Notes: generated from the sequence alone by a model not told the origin. A stretch of DNA of 64,000 bases from Antedon bifida (GCA_963402885.1 OY727097.1:15748001-15812000), one strand, 5' to 3'; positions 25,801-40,800 are shown, counted from the first letter of the stretch. A program made the numbers and translations.

Positions 25801-28800
25801 GTACTGAACTCAATTCGATATCAATTAAAAATAACTTTATGGATTTAAATAATGCTACATTGTTGAATTAAATAAAGATTTTTAAGAACGGTTGACTACA
25901 AATATCATTGATCAACCTATTTCATTAAAAAGTGGCCAAATGCCAAAGAATGGATTAATTACACTTTTGGTAAATATAACAAAACTGAAATATATTTGAA
26001 AACAAATTAATGGTTACCATGGTAACAGGTGTGTAATTTCTCCACCCATCCCCCTCCCCAAACAAAAAAAACCGCACATTTTACCATGTTGGCATGTGAA
26101 TTTTGCTCTTATTTAGATATAGACGAAAAAGAATTTGTGAATTGTTTTTGTGAAATCTTATTGTACCGATCTTGCTGTACCAATTTTGCTCTAATATAAT
26201 GTAAAACAAACATTTAGGTACATCAATTATTGAATTTAGGACATACCATTAATTTTCTTAGGGGTGTTTTCAGAAATTTCATACATGGGAATTTTTTTAT
26301 GTTTTTCAAAGAGTTATAACTCCGATGGTAACACTTCAAAAGCAACCATGGTGCAGGCATGGTTGGTTGCTCTTGCTGTTTCCATTATCGTGGGGAATCA
26401 TGTAATTTCTGTGTAGTGGTTCTAGATAAATGGTTGAAATTTGCATTCGCTCATGTTATTTGTAATATAGAAATAGGGGGTATAGATGTTTCAGTTCAAA
26501 ATGTTTTTTTGTTGTTGTTGTTAAAACATACTAAAATATAGGCCTATATATAGATACTAGTATCTAAAATTAACCCTGGGTTGTTTATTAGTAATTACAC
26601 TGTAAAAACTGGCGCCGTATTTTAACACGTTGTGATGTTTAATTATCAACGGTAGGTGTTAAAATAGCATATTATTAACACTCGGTGTGTTATCAGTGCC
26701 GTTAACTTTTAACACCATGGTGTTTATAACGATCATTGTATTTCAAAATAAAGTTTTACATGGGAAATAATACATAGGCCTATGCTATGATAGGCCTTAT
26801 TAATTTTTGTGATTTAAAAACATTGGTAAACCTATGAATATGAATTTCAGAGCTACGAATATCTAAGATTTTTTTCCTGTTTTACTCCGTGAAAATATTT
26901 ATTAACGCATGACGTTTTTAAAGTACTCGTTGAAGTTTCTCACTGTTTAACGCATAGCGCTTGCAGATAAGTCACATGATCACGCGGCGCGCGAGAGGCC
27001 GGCTGCTCTAGAGATTCAGGCGCCATTATTTTCCCTTGGCGAGGAGCGAGAGATAATCGGAGAAGATCACAATCATATCAATCTTCTTTCATCGTATAGG
27101 TAATTGTTATCTGTATTTTGAACTACTGATAGTTTTATCATGTTTTGGTCGTAGTTAGAAGTGAAGGATATTTGTCATTATGGCCTATCTAGGATCTCCT
27201 ATTATTTAACTGTAAATAAATAGATTAGGATAGGCCTAGGCCTGATGGACCAGTGCGTTCGCCTACTTTCTTACAAACCGCCGGCCGCCGCGCGCGCCTT
27301 TTGGCGCATGTCCTCGATCTCGCCAAGTTTATGGTCCGGTCGCAGTTGAATAGTCGGGCATTAGCCTAGGCCTGGTATAGGTACTAGGCTAGTGTTCAGA
27401 AAATCTAGGCTAGGCCTACATATACTAGCCTATATAGGCCTACTACTAGGCCCTAGGCCTATATAGGCTAGGCTATAGAATAGGCACTAGGCCTAGGCTA
27501 GGCCTATAATATTTAGTATAAACTATAACTATACTATAGTAGGCCTAGGCCCTAGTACATAGTCTAGGCATAGCTAGCTACTACTCTCTCTCTAGTACTA
27601 GCCGGCCTAGCTAGGCGTATAGTAGGCCTAGCCTAGTTAGGCCTAGGCCTACACTAGGCTACTACTAGGCCTAGCCTAGGCCCTCTTTATTTTTAGTAGG
27701 GCCTACTTCATTTTAGGCCTAGCCTAGGCCTACCTACTTATTATTATGCTTACCTACCGGGCTACCTATTTAAAAATGAATGGGTCATAATAATGAGCAA
27801 TTCAAATTTGAGCCACTAGCTAGCCTAGGCCAGGGGTGTGTAGAAAGCGACGACCTCGAATTGGACGACCCCAACTACCCGGGCGACCTCGAATTGAACG
27901 ACCTAGAATTGGACGACCCATAACACGAAACCGACGACCCCTATAGCCTAGCCTAGGCCTAAGCGTGGTATAACATCCCGAAGCCGAAAATAGCCAAAGA
28001 TCTTTAAACCATACCTTATTTAATACTCGCAAGCAAGCAATTGATTGAAAAAATACAGAAATATCGCCATTTGATACTGAATGTGTCGACACGAACAAAC
28101 GAACAGATATGGAACGCCAAGAGTGCATCATTAAAACTGCATTCGACTCGATTAGCACACGAAATATCATAAACATGGCAACCCAGGTCAAAACGGCCCC
28201 CTTTTCAGCGGCGGGTAAGGTTTGACCGTATACAATGCATATGTGAAATGTAAAGCTTTCTTATGGCCCTCCCCATGCACATGTTCGCAACACGCTGCTT
28301 GGTAGGCCTATAGTGTTCGTTATATGAAGAAGATGTAATTATACGTCCATGGTTTAAACATGTAATGTATAATATTTATTTCCTTTGAATTTCTTTTTAA
28401 TATGTTTGTCGAAATACCAATGACCAACCAATGACCAATCCACTGAGCAAACCTTACCCGCCGCTGAAAAAGGGGCCGTTTTGACCTGGTTTGCCATGTT
28501 TATGATATTTCGTGTGCTAATCGAGTCGAATGCAGTTTTAATGATGCACTCTTGGCGTTCCATATCTGTTCGTTTCAGTATCAAATGGCGATATTTCTGT
28601 ATTTTTTCAATCAATTGCTTGCTTGCGAGTATTATATAAGGTATAGTTTAAAGATCTTTGGCTATGTTCGGCTTCGGGATGTTATACCACACTTAGGCCT
28701 AACGCCTAGGCTAGGGTATAGGGGTCGTCGGTTTCGTGTTATGGGTCGTCCAATTCTAGGTCGTCCAATTCGAGGTCGCCCGGGTCGTTGGGGTCGTCCA

Positions 28801-31800
28801 ATTCGAGGTCGTCGCTTTCTACACACCCCCTAGGCCAGTCTACTTCTAACTAAGGACAAGGTCACATTTTTTTATTAGTTTATCAGGCAAACCATTTATC
28901 ACATAACAATGAAAAATGCAAAACACTTTCTTTTCTGAGATTTGTTTAAAACATGAAACCATAGAATTGATTGTAAGTTATTTATTAATATTATTTACAA
29001 CATTTTCAAATATTTCCATAACTTTTCTATAGCCAGAATCATTTTTCCAGGACCATCAAGGTCCTGGAAAACACAAAATGAATTTCAGTGTCACAGCATT
29101 GATATCACAAGGATGACAGGGTAAAAAAAAAGTAGAGTAGAATGCAATAAGATATAAAAATTAACTTAACTTAGGATTTATCGCTGTTTGGAAATAAATA
29201 AATTCGTTTGAGGTTGGACTATCGGATCGTCATCAACAATTATATCAAACGCATAGGAAGGCCCCATATACTATACTAGGCCTATCCAAGATATTTTGAC
29301 CATGGTCCGATTTCTATTGTTAAAACATTTCATTTGATGAATGCCAACAAATTAAATATAATTTTTTTTTTTAATGTATTAATAAAATTTAATAAATATA
29401 ATAAAATATTCAAATAAAATAATTTAAAAAATAAGAATTAAAAAAATATAAAAATAAAATATAATAAAATATTAAAAAAATTATTTATGGTTCTCACTTA
29501 TATTTCATGCTTAGAAACTGTTTTGTACTGTAGTTTTTAATGCATTAAAAACCTGTTTGATATCATTTTTATGATTTTTTGTGTATTTGACCTTGACTAT
29601 CAATGCGCCAACATGTGATATTTGACTTTGGAGAAAATAAAAACAAAACAAAAAACCCCTCCCTCATCACTTTTTCTGCATGGATAGGCTGATGTAATAC
29701 ATTTTTTATGGGGCCTAAGATGGAAATATGTCAGAGAGACAACATTTGATTGCAGTTTGATGTGTTAAAACAAATCTATAATTCTCCAGTGTTTGATTAT
29801 CTTTACAGATTCTGACATTTCTGGAGATACAGCTGTAATAGTAACACAGTTCCACACAGTCAACGGTAGGCATGATCACAATACATTACATTTACAATTT
29901 AGTCATTACATGCACCAGATAAACTGTAAACACAAATTATTTTAATAATTATTTCAATTATAATTAATATAAACTACCAAGATTAACTTTGTTTAAGACT
30001 TATAATCATAGATTAATTTATTAAATTAGATTACTGTAATTGCATTTATATATTTATTATGGAGTTAGTTCACATTACATAGTAATTTATTATTTTATCA
30101 ATATAAGGCATCCGCCTACATACTAATTTTTATAATTAATAATAATAATAATTTGTTTTCACTTGTGCCAAGACAAGTAACCTTTTTAACCTTAATTAAT
30201 ATAATTTTGGTACATAAAACAAAACATTGTTTTATATCAATAATACGAACTACAGTACTAGCTTTCTGATTGATTAGGATTTCAAATCACAAATAAATTT
30301 ATTGATTTAAATTAGAGTACTGTAATTACATTTATTTATGCTAGGCAGCCTATTGATTACATTTTTTTTATAGAGTTAGTTCACATTACATAGTAATTTA
30401 TCATTTATCAATATATCACAGGCTTAAGAAACTTTTATTTAATTTTTTCACTTCACTTTGACAAATTCACTTGTCCCGAATACATGTTAGTGCGTATTTC
30501 ATTATTATCCTTACCTAGTATTTTTAATAGTATAATTTTGGTAAAACAAAAAATTGTAGGTCTACAGTACTCTGTATGTGTATGCATCGTGCTGCCCCTG
30601 TATAATAATTGAAATAATAATCTTGTTATAGCAAACAATATTACAGTATGGCCATGCCAATGTTCTACGATTGTACAATGTGCAGATTTGGTACTGACAA
30701 TTTCAATTCTTTTACAAACCATGTAATTAGGGTTCATAAGAATGATCCAAGATTCAAAGTCTATTGTGATTACGAAAATTGTGGCTTTAGTAGTAAAAGT
30801 TGGGCTAGTTACAAAGTACATGTTTGTAAATACCATAGAGAAGTTGTCATGGACAATGATGAACTTGATCCTGTGGATATGGATATTGATAATCATGAAG
30901 CTTTGCTTGACCCAGATATTAATGTTGACACAGAGAAAGAAAACAAGATGTTGTTTGCGTCCTATGCCCTTCATCTTGAGACTGGTCTTAGGTTAAGTGA
31001 AAAGGCGGTCAATGTAGTAGTAGAAAACACTCAACATCTTATTTCTCACCATCTAAGAATTCAGAAGCGTGAAATTGTAGGTCTCCTTCAAGAACATGGT
31101 GTTGACATAGGTATTCTAAATGGTCTTTCAAATGAAGTAGGCATATCAGATTTTCTTACATCGTTTAAAAGGAATTCCTTTTTCAAATCCCACTGCAATT
31201 TGATTGAACCAGAAGAAGTAATTTTAGGCCGTAGAAATGTTAACAAAAATGGGCATGTTAGCATTGTTTGTGATAAAGGATACATTGTTCCACTTAGGAA
31301 CCTCCTGCAGTCTCTCATCAATATGCCACAGGTATGGAACAGTATTGAAAATCCTCACAGCAGCATGAATAGCTTAATGTTTGATATTTGTGATGGCAAT
31401 TATTTGAAGGAACATCCATTATTTAGTGTCCATAAGAAGGCCCTTCAGTTAGTGCTGTATACTGATGAACTTGAAATAGTCAATCCATTAGGCACTCATA
31501 TTAAGAAACATAAAATCACTGCATTCTATCTCATGCTTCTCAATATCCCACCAGAAGATCGGTCCCGTCTGTCATCCATATACTTGCTTTCATTGGCTAA
31601 GTCGCAACATCTACGGCGACATGGTGTTGACAGAATATTTTCCAACTTCATAGAAACAATCAATCAGCTGTCTTCAACTGGGATTGAATTTGACATTGGT
31701 GGTGAAAGGAAGAACATCAAAGGTGGTTTGGTTGCTGTTGTAGCAGATACTCCAGCTGCCAATCTACTTGGTGGATTTAAAGAAGGGGTTGGGTTTGCCT

Positions 31801-34800
31801 TAAAGTCATGTCGAACATGTCATGCTTCACGAGATGAATTGCCTCATTTGCTATCATGTACACAGTGTCAACCCAGAACATTACAGGATCATTTGCATAA
31901 ATGTGACTTATTATTCGATCAACAGCTAACCAAAAAAGCACGTGCAGAATGGAGCAAACGGTGGGGCATTACTCAAAAGAGTATTTTGTTACAGATCAAC
32001 AATTTTGATGTATGCAAGTGCTTACTACATGACCCCATGCATGCAAAATTATTTAAATGGGCATAATCAGCTTGATTGTAAGAATTACACAAGTTCTTAA
32101 ATGTGTACATCAATGCACTATAGGTATCTACCTGTCCAGCTGGTTAATTTACATTTACATAGGCAGATGTATTGTGTGTAGCTATGGTAAATTAATTGAA
32201 CCGCTCCTCTGGGACACAACTATTCGTGGGATATCCAGGGGTAGTTTTTTTGCAAACAGGTAATACAATAATGATGTCCCTTTAATGAATCCCATGAGTG
32301 CATGCCCCCTGAATATCTATAAACAGGGATTCAAATCTATTTAATATTAAACCTAACACTGGCCTTTTTAATCTTGATTGATTAAAATGATTGCATTTAT
32401 TTACTAACCGGAGTCAACAGAACAATATTAATTTAAGTATGTGCAACTATGCAACAAAATATTGTGCATTCCATCATTGTTTTATGATTTTTGCTATTTT
32501 TTTAGATTATGGATGAGTTTTGCTCAATCATTAACCTATCAAACCCATCAGAGGCAAGAGAAATGATAGAAAAAAGAACAAACAACCTGTTCAAGATAGT
32601 ACGACAGCTTGCTAACATTTCAGAAGAGGTATTGTAGAGTGCTGTTTATTGTTTACGTAATCTAATTGCCCATTGCTATTTCAATCCTCAGTTAGGTTGT
32701 GATGGGTGGATTTCTTTAGTGTGAGGATAATTATTCATTTTAAGGAGATTAGCTATGGACAGCTCTCTTTTTTCAGTCTATGCGTTACGAGGAGCTTGTA
32801 ACACAGCAAAACTTGTTGGCTGATTCGGTCAACATGGGAAGAACTTGTAACTACTCACAGCAGCTTTGAACTCGTAGTAAACGAGTTCAGAGCTGCTAGG
32901 AGCATTACCTGAATCGTCCTACGAGGTTCATCGAGCTACGCGAGACTTAGGTTGAACAAATCTTGGATTGATAACTGGTAATCTCTTCTTTTAATTGGTG
33001 CTTAATTTGTATTACTTTATTTTATTTTGAGGGAGCTGAGGATGATTCGATTAGACTACTAGACATCCTGAAGAAGAAGGTTGCCGTTGTCAAAGGGAAA
33101 GGTACCAGATCCAAGACCGTCATGACAATGTTGGAAGTAGGTGATTAGTTAACATATTGATTATGTATACTTTGATTTTCATTTGAAGGTTAATATTTTA
33201 GAAATTAAATTACACCTTTGAAATCAGAAAGTCATTTTATTTAGAGGCAACAGACAGATAAATATACTTTTATCAGAAACTTGTTCATAGATACACTGTA
33301 TAACGATGTGGTTATGAAAGCATGTGGCACAACGGTAAGGATTTGGGCTTCCAATCGAGAGGTCGGGAGTTTGAACCCGAGTTAGTACCACTTGTTTGTG
33401 TCCTTGGGCAAGGCACTTTATCTGCAATTGCTTCTCCCCACCCAGGAGTAGTAGTGGGAACCAAATAAAATAACTGAAAATGAAAACAATATACATTTCC
33501 TAATATTTCAGGTAGAGGAAATAGGTATCAGATGATGTTCTGGCTAAGAAGCTTCACGTGAAAGACAAAAGTCCTCTTGCCCTACGCATTGTGTGTATGG
33601 ACGGCAGTACAAAGATGATATTTATTGTTGGTGAAGGGCAGTTTATAAACTGTCAGAGTGTGAACGCTAAAGATGCATTGATTCAGCTGCTGGGAGCGTA
33701 CTACATTTTCCATTTGAATTACCCTGCCATTTATGGTCAATTGCTAGGCTTCCTACAACAACAGATACTGGAACAGCCTTATCCCTTTTTCAAGGGCACA
33801 CTGTTCCAAACATTCTCTACCAAAGTAAAAAATGCAAAGCAATGATCGCATTTACAAGATCTGAAACAGTGACAAAAATGATTGCTTTTTTCATTTTTGT
33901 GTTTATTACAGATTCTATTTTACTTTAACACCATGCTGTTTACTTTTTAACACCATTCTGTATATAAACATGTTTTAGCATTAATAAAGTGTTATCCACT
34001 CATAAACGTGTATATGTGTTAATTCTTTTAACGCCTGAACGTGTTAATAATTTGGATCTTTAACACTTAAACGTGTTAATAATTTTTACATTAACACTTA
34101 AACGTGTTTATTAAGTGTTATCCGAAACGTGTTAATTTTAGCGTTTAAACATTAACACTACTTTTTACAGTGTACGAACCCCTCTTGCTAAGTTATCCTC
34201 GTTAACGCCCACCCTGTAACTAAAATGAAATACACATACTCTATGACCCGTAAAAAAATGTGTATATTGTGACTCTATTCTGTGTCATACAAAATTAAGA
34301 GCGAATAACCAATAAGTAAAGGGTATTATTCTATTCTGTTCCGTTTATTCAGTAAGGCCTAAATTTCACTCAGATGTGTTACTTTTCACTATGATCACAC
34401 GATTACGAAATCAGCAACAGTTGACCACATACGAATGACAATCGGTTCTTTTTAGAATTATAACATTAATTGACTTAAACGGCCACCAACTGTCAGTACT
34501 CAGTTTAATAAAAGTCCAAGTCACACGCTTGTACAGAGAACTTGACATGAACAATTTTACAAATACAATATCATTTCACTATAAATCTTTGATATGTAAA
34601 TAAACAACACTGGATGTGTTTACAATTGTCATGTCACGGCAATACGATTGAGTTTCATAGGAAACAAAGTTGTAGAGATTATAAGTTTCTGAAATATACT
34701 GTTTCTGTGCTGCTGCTGTGTTATCTGAGAAAGTTTATAATCTAATCACATTATGTGTTCAATAATCTCAACACAAATACCAATTGAAATGCCTTTTAAA

Positions 34801-37800
34801 TATGTCTACTATAACCTTTTCCATCTCTTCTGAAAATTGTTTTCAATACAATCAATTGTCTGTTGTAGATACAAACAATGAAAACGCATATCCATCATTA
34901 CTGACAAGTAAGTTATCAGGGATAGTTATTGCTTCAGGTTTATGTGCGTACTTCATTTCCATCACATTGAACCCGTACGTTCTATCACTTAAACTATTAA
35001 GATTACACACCTGTTCATGTGCGCCATATTATTGCTCATATATTTTATACCAAAAAAGAAATGTTGCAAGCACGGTTAATGTATTGATTCAACATTACTT
35101 TGTTTACCAATTGGGGTTGCATATTCATGTGAAGTGATAATTGTTTTAATAAGGTCAACACTCGGGAAACCAAATTTTCAGATGTATCTCTGTATGCAAT
35201 ATTCTGCTACCATTAGCATAAACTGTATTGTCAACTTTATTCTTGGTTCTTAATAACAACAGAAACAGGGGCTAAATTTGAACCAGAACACTGGGGTGGT
35301 AACCCCATTTCATCACAAAAGATGCCCTGGGTTCTTTATAATCCCGTTTAAAACTAGTTGTGGCGCCATGATATTCGCGACAGGGGGATATGCGAGCGAA
35401 GCGAGCATCACTTGGCTGATGGCCTGGGGGGACCGCCAAGGGGCCCGCGCCTCAGTATGGGTGAATCCCTCGGAAGCATAGTACAGGAAAACTATGAAAT
35501 ATGGTTGACAAAATTGCAACAGAATTTATTTCACCACAATGCATTTCTATAATATAAATCCAGGTAGGGGAAATAGGTTTTTTTAAACAAAATGGCCGCC
35601 AATGTCGAAAATGCCTAAAAAAGGACAAAAAAACATAAATAGTAGATCTAATTACCACTTTATAGCGGTTTTTACAATGATTTTTATATTTCTTTACAGT
35701 TTCGAAGATCTGAACTACAATATACACATTATTTTAAGTGCTGTTAATTAGAAAATGGCCGCAAAACAAATGTTTAAGTATCTAGATATATCCCTATTGT
35801 TATAATATATAAAACGCAGTCCTTCCTATGCTTAATGCATAGGATTACGGTGTCTAATAATAAATCAGTTCATTTACATTTGTACTGTTATAACAATATA
35901 TTACAACATTGGTGTTGCCAGTGGGGAGGGGTATAGGGATGGGAGATCATATGGGAAGGGTGAGGGAGTCTGTTCGGCCCCCCATCCCCTCTCCCCAATT
36001 GGCTATTTTCGGGAGTATATGTAGACAATATGATGATAGTTCCTAATATAAAACAATACCCCATTGAGTGCTGTTTCAAGGATTTTCATTTTTAAAAGTG
36101 ACTAAAACTACCCTTTACTGGTATAATATTGTTGGAACTTCTGGGTGCATTCCCATTGATGGCCCAGCCAATTGATGCTAGCTGCGCTCTCCCCCCCCCC
36201 CCCCAATCGGGAAAATCCTTGCGGCATTACTGGACTACAATCTATTACCGTATTTATTCGGATAAACACTACATTTAGAAAAATCGAATAAACGCCTCCC
36301 CCCCCCCCCGCCCCCATAAGACATCATTTTGAATAACCTACACCACCGCACCCCCTCCCCGCCCCCATCGGACATCATTTTGAATTAATTTCGTCGAATG
36401 TACGCCCCGCCACATGCATATTATACATAATATTGTGTTTTAACACATCTCTATTTGTAATAGAATTCAGTGAATGACATGATGGTGTTGTATTTGTTCA
36501 TATCTAAAGGGTGTATTTATTTGATTATACATGTTACCACATTACACCCACAAAAATAAACGCCTCTCCGAATAAACTCCTCACGACGATTACACGCCCC
36601 CACTACCCTCCTTAAAAATCAACCACCAAGGACATTTATTCAAATTCGGTAATTTCACTTTCATCTTGTCAGTATCTCATCCCCCATCTATTGGTGGGGA
36701 ATTGAGCATGTGCTGATGCCGTGGCATTCTTATAACAGTGGGAAAGCCACTTCGCGTTTTGACCGTTAAATCGTGTAAAATCGACTTACTTCCGCATTGA
36801 CGATTTTGAAGCGCCACCTATCGTTGAAAACTGAAACCACGATTTTTCGTCGCCTAGCAAATAAGTGCTGTTTTATTTTAAGCTCTCATGAATATTTAAG
36901 AACCGCCCAACATTACCTATTATGGTAAAAGCATTTCCTAATAAGTATAATTGGATAACCAATCGGTTTCCTTTAAAAAAACCGAAGCTAATACAATACA
37001 TTCGGCGACTGAAGTCGGGACTCGTGAAATTTATAAATGTGGTACGATTTGACTACTGTTTTGTTGTTCATTTTCTGAATAGTCGGAGGTGCGTCCCAAC
37101 AAATTAAAAAAATTATAATCAATTGTTTTATCAAGAATAATATTAGTTTAATCGAGTATGATATATTTCTATCCTGTTCAAAATTTGTTGGTGTATTCTC
37201 AGGCCTCGAAAGGTAGGTACATTTTCTAGCTGTGAGCGTGGTTCCGGCAACGCGAGACACGTGTGTCAGTATAGGCGATAGCGAGATGTGTGTTGTACTG
37301 TGTTGATACTGATTCTATAGTCGTTAAGTTGTACTGATTACGAGTATCATTGGTCCTGGCCGGCCTAGCCTGGTGATCTGATCCCCACCAAAAATACTTT
37401 TTTTCAATCAGTATTAATATTATTATTTTATTTTTCATTTATTATTTGATTTATTAGGCTCAATAGATGCCTAGCTAGGCTACTAGTAGGCCTAGGCCTA
37501 GATTTATATAAATAATAATAGTAAATACTGTAATTTAAATAATATAATAAAATACAGCCCCCATTTTACTTTTTAGGCCATCATATAATAATTATATATA
37601 CAACCAGACATTAACATTTTTATTTAATAATATTTATTATTTTTTCTGACACTTTCAGGAATCGTTGATGATGCAGAGTTCTTCGTCTTTGTGACTTCAA
37701 ATTGAGAGTGAAGTGGATAAAAAGATGACACCGGTACCTACCGACATTGTCACTCATAGTTACCCAAACTATAATTTAATAATTTAAAACAAAATGTTGA

Positions 37801-40800
37801 ATTACAAATATATGTATGTTGCAGAGGATTTAGATGAATTACAATACAAATGTTTTATGTTGAATGCAAACCTACTACACTATACTCTGTAAATTATGTT
37901 ATTATTGTCATGTGGTAGACCTTAAAAATTAAATATTTATTGTATGTTAGGCCTATATTATATTTTATTAATACTGTATTACTATTAGTTTGTATTATAC
38001 AGTCTAGTACTAGGCTAGTTTGTACATGTTTTTACCAAAAAAAATGAATAAATAATTTGTTATTCAATCTAATTGCTTGTTTGTTCATCAATAACAAAAC
38101 AATTGTAAGCAAGTATATAACAGTTCTTGTTAGCCGCTTATTTCAGGTCATATTATTAATATTAGCTAGGCTCGACGCGCCCGATCACAACGTCACTAAG
38201 TGACTTTCCGCCCCTGGAACAATCGCTCGCTAAATAGGGCTAGGCCTCGGACTCGTATAAAAGCTATTATAATAGTTATGATAAATATTCCTCAAATAAA
38301 ATGTATATTGTGATAAATAAACAAGTAATAATATACGTTGTATTGGAATGTATTTATTTATATGAATTCTTATACGCGGACAATTATAAACATCGCGTAT
38401 ATCGTTCGCTATAAATAAATTCATAAATACGATGACGATGTGTTTACAAAATGGCGGTTTCGCTAGTTTTCGATGGAACAAATAGAGGTACCTTTAGTTT
38501 GAATAGTCGGAGCTGCATCCCAACCACCGAATTTTGTATCTTAATATCGTATTCTGTAGATTATTAATTTTTCTAACAGGGATTTTAAATTCAGGACTGT
38601 TCAATTTTTCTAAATATTTTATTTTAACGATTTTCTAGGGTACAATTTCGGAAAATAGACATTGGTTGATTTTGCCGTTAAATTACAGATTATCGTTTTC
38701 TTCAAATACATTTAATTTTACATGACAATATATTAAAACCATTTATGAATTTATTTCACTAACAATATTTTTCCGATAATCAGCTAAATTTACAAATATT
38801 GTGTTTTTCCAACACCCTAAAATTTAGCAATTTTGAACTAAATTAGAAAAGTAGGGCGCCCTCTCCGAGTCGAAATTTGACACGATTTGTCGACTGGCTT
38901 TCCCACTGATAAAATAGTGGAGCAGCAGTCCAAACCATATTTTCTGCAACTGCAATTCATTTTACTACAACCTTATTTACAGGTACATCTAATCAACTTT
39001 AGTAGTTTCTCTGGTGCTGGTAGTAAATTTGTCATCAATACTTTCCATCCCTAGTCTGTGGGTTGAAGAGTATTTCCTATCCACTGTTATACCTGGTAAT
39101 AAAGACTCACGAAATGAATTTTTGCAGCAAGGGAATAGATTTGCTTTTTGCAACTTTCTCAAAGAAAAGTAGGCTGTCTAAAGTCTCCATTGACTTCCCT
39201 CCATATATAGCTACCAATGCCAAATTCCTGATGCAATGTTTTGTTTTTTTTTGGAAACTGTTTGGTTTACAGAATTTGACATACAACTCCAACTGTGATG
39301 TGATGATTTTTAAGACCAACGCCTTTTCCTAAACCAAATTTACTTCGGCCCATAATTATAGCCATTAAACACAAGAGTTTACTTTGCCTTCACATAACAT
39401 AACAAACATACATGGTACATAATAAATGTCTTGAAATGTTGCTGTTTCGGGCCAAGAGGTTTGATGTAGCAGTGCTCCCCCATTGATAACATACAGTGGG
39501 CAGTGAGATGAAGGTTTCTGAGTAGTCTAGCAGTGTGTATGGAGTCAATGGAGTAAAAGAGGGCTGCAGGAAAAGTACAAGGTTCTTTTTCAACAAATGA
39601 TGCATTGTGTATGACTGTCTCACATAGCCATCAATGATGAAATAGTATATGTGAGGGAATGTGCACTGCTTCTCTATTGATGAATATGGTTGATTTTGAC
39701 CCATGTGTAATAATATGTTCTTTCCTCTTAAATTAATATTCTGTCACGGTTGCTTCATTCATTGATTTAATACCGTATGTTCTCGATGGGGGAGCACTGT
39801 GAATGCATGTAAAGTCTTTCCTTGGTGTGAAGCTCTGTAAAAATTAATTTGCTTTTTATACATGGAATCCAGGGATGTGATGCTACATCCCATCTATTTG
39901 GGTAAAAGAAAAGGTGTTAGTCTTAAAAAGTCATAACACCTGGGCAGTAGTATGCTTACAAACTCTGTAAAACCAAACGTCTCCAAAAAAAAGAAACCAT
40001 CGCATCAGAGGAATTGGCATTGGTAGCGCTATATGGAGGAATACGTTCTGGGAGAAAGTAGCAAAAAGCAAAACAGCACTTGAAATAAAGTCTATTCCCC
40101 CCAACAACAAATGCTGCAAAATGTCATTCCCTGCGTGTATATTACCATGATACAGCAGTGGATAGAAAATACTCTTCAACCCACAGACTGGAGGATGGAA
40201 AGTTACAAATGACGTGATGTGTCCATTGATGACAAATTTACCACCAGTTACCACTGTTTGTGACGAATACCACGGCATCAGCACATGCTTAATTCCTACC
40301 TATAGACAGAGGACTGGACAATGAAAATGAATGGATTAATAGATTGTAAGATTGTATAATTCTATTGTAAATGAACTGTTTTATTAGACACCGTAGTCCT
40401 GCATTGTAATGCATAGGACTACGTTGTCTATTATTATAATCGTGGTGATATCTTAATACTTAAATGTGTGTTTTTGCTGCTAAATAGCACTTAAATTAAT
40501 ATGTATATTGCAGTTTAAATGTTTGACACTAAAGAAATATAAAAAGCATTATAAAAACTGCTATCAAGTGGTAATTAGATATACAATATATGTTGTTTGT
40601 TAATTTTTAGACATTTTTCACCATTGGCGGCCATTTTGTTTAAAAAAACCTATTTTCCCTACTTGGATTTTTCTAGACTTTTAGTATGTTCATATAGGGA
40701 CCTTATAGAAATGCATTGTGGTGAAAAAAATTCTGTTGCAATTTTTTCAACCTTTTACTGATTCTGAGCATATCTTTCCTGTACTACAATGTTCTAGCGT

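Larger units (their letters stand above)
26598..34172 (+). mobile_element. CACTA/EnSpm-like DNA transposon (element 1), 7.6 kb
   Basis: Termini are CACTGTAAAAA and its exact reverse complement, flanked by TA on both sides. Both ends carry subterminal 'aacacgtt/aacgtgttaa' repeats, a CACTA hallmark. Inside are a TNP2-like C2H2 transposase gene (30,648-32,066) and a small downstream partner gene (32,509-33,845). A foldback (27,833-28,829) and a SINE (about 33,323-33,470) have inserted. It lies in the largest intron of the ROCO gene, in the opposite orientation. The truncated transposase implies it is no longer autonomous. Confidence 0.8.
35477..40800. mobile_element. Large interrupted palindrome (old foldback element)
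   Basis: Outer arms 35,477-35,875 and 40,365-40,800 are diverged reverse complements (gtagtcc/gcataggac motif, aaaatggccgcc, ggtttttttaaacaaaatgg, caacagaattt, accacaatgcatttct). Inner arms 36,690-36,735 plus 38,920-39,330 and 39,935-40,300 are also reverse complements (tgtgggttgaagagtatt, gcatgtgctgatgccgtgg). The left arm is split by insertions at about 35,880-36,680 and 36,736-38,908. The loop is about 39,335-39,930. No intact gene. Confidence 0.7.

Noticed and set aside
27820..28833. Two frames of 123 and 93 codons rich in GRP/RPIRG
   Set aside because: They arise from the ggtcgtccaatt repeats in the two arms of a foldback element and are mirror images of each other.
34784..35137. 117-codon plus-strand frame
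   Set aside because: No recognisable domain, atypical composition and no splice or promoter context; kept only as an unexplained stretch.
39390..40284. Two minus-strand frames of 104 and 117 codons
   Set aside because: They fall in the loop and arm of the interrupted palindrome; the mirrored arm does not keep the frame and no domain or splice context was recognised.
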